7,520 nucleotides of DNA from an uncultured Collinsella sp. Its GTDB lineage: Bacteria; Actinomycetota; Coriobacteriia; Coriobacteriales; Coriobacteriaceae. Below, piece by piece: positions 5,150 through 7,520 of the stretch. The stretch spans positions 1-7,520 of the forward strand of contig URNJ01000085.1 of the NCBI GenBank assembly GCA_900549215.1, read 5' to 3'. A program made the translations under genes and the position numbers. How positions within the stretch are numbered: position 1 is the stretch's first letter; each line of letters starts with the position of its first letter. Under the pieces are notes generated by a model. The model was not told the origin of the DNA. It saw only the letters and a list, made by a program, of their open reading frames with translations, and ran no database searches.

Positions 5150-7520
5150 ACTCGGTACGGGCAACCTGGTCGATGCGGTAACCCTCAATCTGGTCGCCGG
5201 GCTTGATGTCCTGGAAGTTCTCCAGGCCGATGCCGCCCTCGGAGCCGCTCTTGAGGCTCTTGGCCTCGTCCTTGTAGTGGCGCATCGAGGCGATCTTGCC
5301 GTTGAAGACCACGATGCCGTCGCGCACCAGGCGCACGGAATCGGTCGCGGCGATCTCGCCCTCCTCGACGCGGACACCGGCGGCGATACCGACCTTGGGC
5401 ACCTTGAAGGTGTCCAGAACGGTCGCGGTGCCCGTGGAAACCTCGACCTCGGTGGGCTTGAGCATGCCGATACGGGCAGCGTCGAGCTCCTCGAGGCACT
5501 TGTAAATGACGTCGTAGCAACGGATCTCGACGCCCTCGCGCTCGGCAGCGGAGCGGGCCTTACCGTCAGGACGGACGCCAAAGCCGATGATGATGGCGTT
5601 GGAGGCGTCGGCCAGGACGACGTCAGTCTCGTTGATGGCACCGACGGCGGAGTGGATCGTGTTGATGCGCACCTCGGACTGATCCATCTTGTCGAGCGAG
5701 TCCTGAAGAGCCTCGATGGAACCCTGGACGTCGGCCTTGATGATCAGGTTGAGCTCCTTGACCTCGGCGTCGGCAATGGTCTCAAAGAGGTTCTCGAGCG
5801 TGACGTGCTTGACGCGGCTCTGCTCCTCGATACGGGCCTTGAGCGAACGCTCGTCGGCCAGCGCACGTGCCTCGCGCTCGTCCTCGAACACGCGGAACTC
5901 GTCGCCGGCGTTGGGCACGGACTGCAGGCCCAAAATCTCGACGGCGTCGGAGGGACCGGCCTCGGTGAGGCGGTTGCCCCGGTAATCCAGCATGGTGCGG
6001 ACACGGCCCACGGAGGTGCCGGCGATGATGATGTCGCCCTGCTTCAGAGTGCCGTTCTGCACCAGCAAAGTGGCCACAGGGCCGCGGCCCTTGTCGAGCT
6101 TGGCCTCGAGGACGTTGCCGGAAGCAAAGGTGTCCGGGTTGGCCTTGAGCTCGAGCACATCTGCCTGGAGCAGCACGGTCTCCAGAAGGTCGTCGATACC
6201 GATCTTCTGCTTGGCCGAGATGTTGACGAACATGTTCTGTCCGCCCCACTCCTCGGGGATGACGCCGTACTCGGTGAGCTCCTGGCGCACGCGGTCGGGG
6301 TTGGCGCCCGGCTTATCGATCTTGTTGACGGCGACGACGATGGGGACGCCGGCGGCCTTGGCGTGGTTAATCGACTCGACCGTCTGGGGCATGACGCCGT
6401 CATCGGCGGCGACGATCAGGATGACGATGTCGGTCACCTTGGCGCCACGGGCACGCATGGCCGTAAAGGTGGCGTGACCCGGGGTATCGATAAAGGTGAT
6501 CTTGCGGTCGTTGATCATGACCTGCGAAGCGCCGATGGCCTGCGTAATGCCGCCCGCCTCACCGGCAGCAACGCCGGTGTGACGGATGGCGTCGAGCAGC
6601 GACGTCTTGCCGTGGTCGACGTGGCCCATGACGGTGACGACCGGGGCACGCGGCTTAAGGTCGGCAGGATCGTCGTAGAACGAGAAGGTGTTCTCCTCCT
6701 CGGGGGTGATGATCTTGATCTGACGGCCCAGGTCGTCGGCAACGAGCTCGACGAGGTCGTCGGACATGGACTGCGTCATGGTGAGCGGCGTACCCAGCAG
6801 GAACAGGCGCTTGATGATGTCGTTGGCCGGAACGTCGAGCGCCTCGGCAAGCTCCTGGACGGTAACGCCCTGGGAGACCTTGATGGCGTCGAGGTCCTCG
6901 GGGTTCACGCCCTGGGCCAGCGCCTCCTCTATCTTGCGCTCCTCCTGCGCCTTGGCAGCCTCGCGCTCGCGCTTCTCCTTGCGCTTCTTGCGGCGACCGG
7001 TGGACTCGCGAGAGGCCTCCTCGACGGCAGCACGAGCCTCCTCGAGCACCTTCTCGCGGCTGTACTCCTCGGCCTCGCGAGCCATGCGGCTGTAGTGGTC
7101 CTCTTCGTTGTTGTGACCGCCCTTGCGCTTCTTGCCCTTGCCCTGCTTATCGGGGTTGGGGAAGTCCATACCGGCAGCGACGTTGTTGCTGGCGTTGGTG
7201 CGATGGCTGTGCGGACGGCTCTCGGAGGCGTTGCGCTCGGAGTTGTTGTCGGAAGCGTTGCGATCGTTACGACGGCCACCGCGGCGGTCGTTGCCGCCAC
7301 GACGGTTGCCGCGCTCGGAGGCGCGCTCGGCCTTGGCCTTCTCCTCGGCGTCCTTCTTCTCCTTGAGCACGGTCTCCTGTGCGGCGATCTGGTCGAGCAG
7401 CGAACGGAAGCGCGAACCGGAGTCGGAAGCGGGAACGGCGCGGCGCTGGGCCTCGCGGGCAGCCTCCTCCTTCTCGCGGGCAAGGCGCTCCTGCTCGGCC
7501 TTCTTCTTGGCCTCGGCCTC
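5148..7520 (-). CDS. infB: Translation initiation factor IF-2, N-terminus beyond the right edge
   Basis: IF-2 is the GTPase that brings fMet-tRNA to the 30S subunit and drives 50S joining. The C-terminal 790 residues are visible; the frame stays open to the right edge, so the true start is outside. Numbering from the edge, residues 1-200 are a Lys/Glu/Arg/Ala helical stretch around an Arg/Gly/Asn/Ser-rich segment (about 70-112). The IF2_N domain is at about 219-270 (VTVQELAEALDVPANDIIKRLF). The G domain has G1 GHVDHGKT (299-306), G2 GGITQ (T326), G3 DTPGH (345-349), G4 NKID (399-402) and G5 SAK (435-437). Domain II, then C1 (about 590-690), follow. C2, the fMet-tRNA-binding barrel, runs from about 695 to the end. 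In C2 the family AGC, LKRYK and ECG motifs read AGV, MRHYK and EGG. Codon choice is strongly biased (mostly GAG, AAG, CTG, GTC), fitting high expression. Confidence 0.98.
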   Translation of the reverse strand, partial: EAEAKKKAEQERLAREKEEAAREAQRRAVPASDSGSRFRSLLDQIAAQETVLKEKKDAEEKAKAERASERGNRRGGNDRRGGRRNDRNASDNNSERNASESRPHSHRTNASNNVAAGMDFPNPDKQGKGKKRKGGHNNEEDHYSRMAREAEEYSREKVLEEARAAVEEASRESTGRRKKRKEKREREAAKAQEERKIEEALAQGVNPEDLDAIKVSQGVTVQELAEALDVPANDIIKRLFLLGTPLTMTQSMSDDLVELVADDLGRQIKIITPEEENTFSFYDDPADLKPRAPVVTVMGHVDHGKTSLLDAIRHTGVAAGEAGGITQAIGASQVMINDRKITFIDTPGHATFTAMRARGAKVTDIVILIVAADDGVMPQTVESINHAKAAGVPIVVAVNKIDKPGANPDRVRQELTEYGVIPEEWGGQNMFVNISAKQKIGIDDLLETVLLQADVLELKANPDTFASGNVLEAKLDKGRGPVATLLVQNGTLKQGDIIIAGTSVGRVRTMLDYRGNRLTEAGPSDAVEILGLQSVPNAGDEFRVFEDEREARALADERSLKARIEEQSRVKHVTLENLFETIADAEVKELNLIIKADVQGSIEALQDSLDKMDQSEVRINTIHSAVGAINETDVVLADASNAIIIGFGVRPDGKARSAAEREGVEIRCYDVIYKCLEELDAARIGMLKPTEVEVSTGTATVLDTFKVPKVGIAAGVRVEEGEIAATDSVRLVRDGIVVFNGKIASMRHYKDEAKSLKSGSEGGIGLENFQDIKPGDQIEGYRIDQVARTE

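Noticed and set aside
7167..7370. Possible internal starts of a shorter IF-2 isoform (GTG 7368-7370, ATG 7167-7169)
   Set aside because: The GTG has an AGGAG only about 3-4 nt upstream, too close, and the ATG has no ribosome site. The frame is open to the window edge, so neither needs to be the gene start.

Overview
The window is one tightly packed operon read entirely on the minus strand. In transcription order (right to left) it holds infB (5' end off the right edge), rbfA, an nrnA-type DHH phosphoesterase, truB, ribF and dnaG (3' end off the left edge). GC content is roughly 60% by eye and third codon positions are G/C-rich. The order infB-rbfA-DHH-truB-ribF is the widespread Gram-positive arrangement. 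The protein sequences look actinobacterial: a long charged Arg/Gly/Asn-rich IF-2 N-terminus and a DnaG with an Ala/Pro/acidic linker before its helicase-binding domain. My best guess is a Coriobacteriia member (Collinsella-like), from general impression rather than a database match.

Layout: infB 7520-5148, 11-nt gap, rbfA 5136-4726, 8-nt overlap, nrnA-like 4733-3690, 15-nt gap, truB 3674-2742, 4-nt ATGA overlap, ribF 2745-1738, 8-nt overlap, dnaG 1745-1. No gap is large enough for a separate promoter plus terminator, and I see no RNA gene, mobile element, CRISPR array or substantial repeat. Every base lies in, or within 15 nt of, a minus-strand gene.

The products work in translation and RNA metabolism: initiation (IF-2), 30S maturation (RbfA), nanoRNA/pAp breakdown (NrnA-like), tRNA pseudouridylation (TruB). 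They are joined by flavin cofactor synthesis (RibF) and replication priming (DnaG). dnaG has no ATG start. It begins at a GTG inside the end of ribF, fixed by an in-frame stop two codons upstream, so primase synthesis is probably translationally coupled to this operon.

I found no undescribed system. The points most worth checking are the IF-2 C2 domain, where several residues tied to fMet-tRNA binding are substituted (Cys to Val, Lys-Arg to Arg-His, Cys to Gly), and the attachment of dnaG to the end of the translation operon.
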